Below are positions 62,301-64,000 of a DNA stretch of 64,000 bases, piece after piece. Source of the DNA: Amanita rubescens. Taxonomy: Eukaryota > Basidiomycota > Agaricomycetes > Agaricales > Amanitaceae. Each line of letters begins with the position of its first letter. Positions within the stretch are counted from its first letter, which is position 1. The notes under the pieces are model-generated. The model saw nothing but the letters and a program-made list of their open reading frames with translations. It made no database searches and was not told the origin of the DNA. Where the stretch lies: assembly GCA_015039365.1 (NCBI GenBank), contig WION01000023.1:344927-408926 (forward strand). The letters run 5' to 3'. Position numbers and translations under genes: made by a program.

Positions 62301-64000
62301 GTCTCGCTTTCCGCTCAGCGCGCCAGTATCGTCAAGTGTCCATCGTCATTCTAGGCTATCCTCAAGTCCACTTCTCGGAGCTCAACGTCAGCGCCGCGGT
62401 CGTCGCATAGATTTCCTTTATTTCGTTTCTTTTCGATTTCTTTTACTTTACACTCACAAAGTCCCTTCTCTATATAGAATATCGGCACGTGCTCGTCAGC
62501 ACGACACTTACTTAGCTACCTATTCCGTTCCCTTTTACTTTAGCCTAACTAAAAATAACTAACATATATATTCTGTCTTAGATAGACAGAGAAATAGATT
62601 TTCCCTTCCCCCTTTTCCCTCAGAGTCGAAATTTGAGCTAGTATCGAGTTCACTGCGTCCAGAGTTGCGTCCTTTGAGTCCTGCGATTGCGTCTTACTGC
62701 GGTTTTTAGTTCTTTCTGCGATTCACTGCGTTCTAGAAGTTCGAGTTTCTTCATTTAGCTGCGATTTCGATTATCTTAGGTTCCCCTCCTTGCCACACTC
62801 ATCCTCTACTGCTTATTCAATCAAATACTACTTTACGAGGCGTCTGAGAAGTCTCCTGGACTCGCAAAACAAAAGCGAACTTCGACCGTCGTTCAATCCT
62901 CTTCGATCCCTTCTTTTACCTTCGGTTCCCTGCACTAAGAGGGTGCCACTGCACTTCAGGTGTTTGTTGGGTTGGGTTTGTGGTTGAGTGCGCTCGCTGC
63001 GTATCATTTCTGGAGCCCACCGCGAGGGGTTTCAAGTTTAGAAAGCCCACAGGAGATATTTTACTTCATTCACACTCGTGAACACAACAACTATTCTATT
63101 CAAAACACTCTAACAGCCTTCAACAATTCCTACCACACGTTCCGGACTAGAAACCGAACACCCGAGGAGTTCATTGAGGCCCCGGCGTCGTCAGCGAAGA
63201 TCACAACTTGTTATAGATACTGCGCCCCAGCCTTCCGTTTCTCAGCAATCGTCTCCGTTATCTTCTCAGGGTTCAACAGCAGTCGAAACCGCGCCAGAAT
63301 CACCCGAAGTTCCTTCAGCGGCGCAAATACCTTCGACGTCAGCAATTCTTTCGTCGCCATCTGTAGAAAGACCGCTATCAGCTAGTTTGTTTGACGAGGT
63401 GATAGAAGCGGAAAATAGAAGTTATTTTGAAGAACCTACGAGACAGTTCCCCGGCGCACTACCCTTCGATTCGCCTTTTAGACCCCCTTTTGACCCCGAC
63501 AGTAGGAGAGTTTCGACGCCAGCGCATTCCGCTCTTTTAGCCGAGTTCGAGATCAGTGATCAGATCAGCCATCAAAGCGTACCTGATCTTCATCAGATAC
63601 CGAAGAAGATAGATTAGAAGAGGAAGAAGTATTATCCAGCGTTTCGAGAAGATCAGAATCAGATTCCGGAGACCCAGACACCACAGTACAGCAAATATCC
63701 ATGGAAGTGTTACCGATTGTAGGAAAAGGAAAAGAGAGAGCGATAGAGGAGCGATTAGAGCCACGCGCGCCGCCACCGCGTCCACAGCGTTCGGCTTCGC
63801 GCCCAAATTCACCGAGAGTCCAGATGGAGAGATCAGTTTCAGAGGAAGAAGACGAGATACAGGCGAGGTTTAGACGTCGAGAGGCGGAGATGGAAGAGAG
63901 GCTTAGACAACGGGAGGAAGAGGCGGAAGAAAGGTTTATGCGGAGAGAGATGGAGGAGAGACTTAGACGAAGGGCGGAAAGAGAGCGAGAGGAAAGAGAG
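62300..64000 (+). mobile_element. Probable 5' end of an LTR retrotransposon (leader and Gag-like region), cut by the window end
   Basis: A TATA-like tctatatagaat lies at 62468-62479, followed by an untranslated AT- and CT-rich leader. A possible primer-binding site, tggagcccaccgcgagg, lies near 63011-63027. Then comes a Gag-like coding region: frame 63174-63617 starts after a TTG with RPRRRQRRS, and an overlapping frame from 63587 to the window end is very rich in Glu and Arg (coiled-coil type). Long terminal repeat ends could not be fixed and the second copy is outside the window, so the element type is an inference. Confidence 0.45.
63174..64000 (+). pseudogene. Gag-like protein in two overlapping frames
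   Basis: The first frame (63174-63617) encodes a Pro/Ser-rich stretch and stops soon after DLHQIPKKID. The second frame (63587 onward) is in a different phase, stays open to base 64000 and encodes SDTEEDRLEEEEVLSS, PRAPPPRPQRSASRPNS and a long charged helix (EEMEERLRQREEEAEERF-like). The 31-base overlap has no classical slippery heptamer. A simple indel, a short unrecognised intron, or a recoding event would each explain it. It has no in-frame ATG at the start. Confidence 0.4.

Overview
The window looks like nuclear DNA of a mushroom-forming basidiomycete (Agaricomycetes). Genes are broken by many introns of about 45-60 bases with GT...AG ends. Families present include DUF6534 membrane proteins, Goodbye-NACHT-ankyrin STAND (NLR-like) proteins, a Ppo-type fatty-acid oxygenase, DUF2235 and patatin-like lipases. 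There are also conserved housekeeping genes (BEACH protein, dihydrolipoamide dehydrogenase, peroxiredoxin). Exon joins were worked out by hand from frames, splice signals and family conservation, so small boundary errors are possible.

Layout. 1-6.6 kb: 3' truncated BEACH gene and a small EthD-like gene, both minus. 6.7-11.3 kb: a Goodbye-NACHT-ankyrin STAND gene (minus) with a C-terminal membrane segment. 12-12.9 kb: a small predicted membrane protein (plus). 13.4-25.6 kb: a segmentally duplicated cluster, built from a divergent DUF6534 / FAD-monooxygenase pair. It now holds one complete DUF6534 gene, a DUF6534 relic, three apparently intact monooxygenases and one internally deleted monooxygenase pseudogene. 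25.7-28.3 kb: Ost-alpha/TMEM184-type membrane protein. 28.5-30.6 kb: DUF2235 hydrolase (minus), divergent from a Ppo-like heme peroxidase/P450 gene (31.2-36.1 kb) that seems to lack both heme-binding histidines of its dioxygenase half.

36.2-43.8 kb is gene-poor: two GC-rich minisatellite arrays with a period near 70 bases flank about 4 kb with no recognisable gene. 43.8-50.7 kb is a run of minus-strand genes: peroxiredoxin, chromodomain/coiled-coil protein, patatin-like phospholipase. 50.8-53 kb holds diverged direct repeats and a candidate 48-residue membrane peptide. 53.05-58.4 kb: dihydrolipoamide dehydrogenase (minus) head-to-head with a second Goodbye-like/NACHT/ankyrin gene (plus). 59-61.2 kb: an ankyrin-repeat pseudogene pointing at that STAND gene, decayed only at its 5' end. 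61.2-64 kb: retroelement-like sequence running off the window.

Working view (inference): NLR-like STAND genes, decaying ankyrin arrays, secondary-metabolism-type oxidases and lipases intermix here with core genes. The most notable leads are the Ppo homolog with a probably dead dioxygenase half, the STAND protein with a C-terminal membrane segment, the inverted ankyrin array that could donate repeats to the second STAND gene, and the stepwise decay of the DUF6534-monooxygenase cluster.
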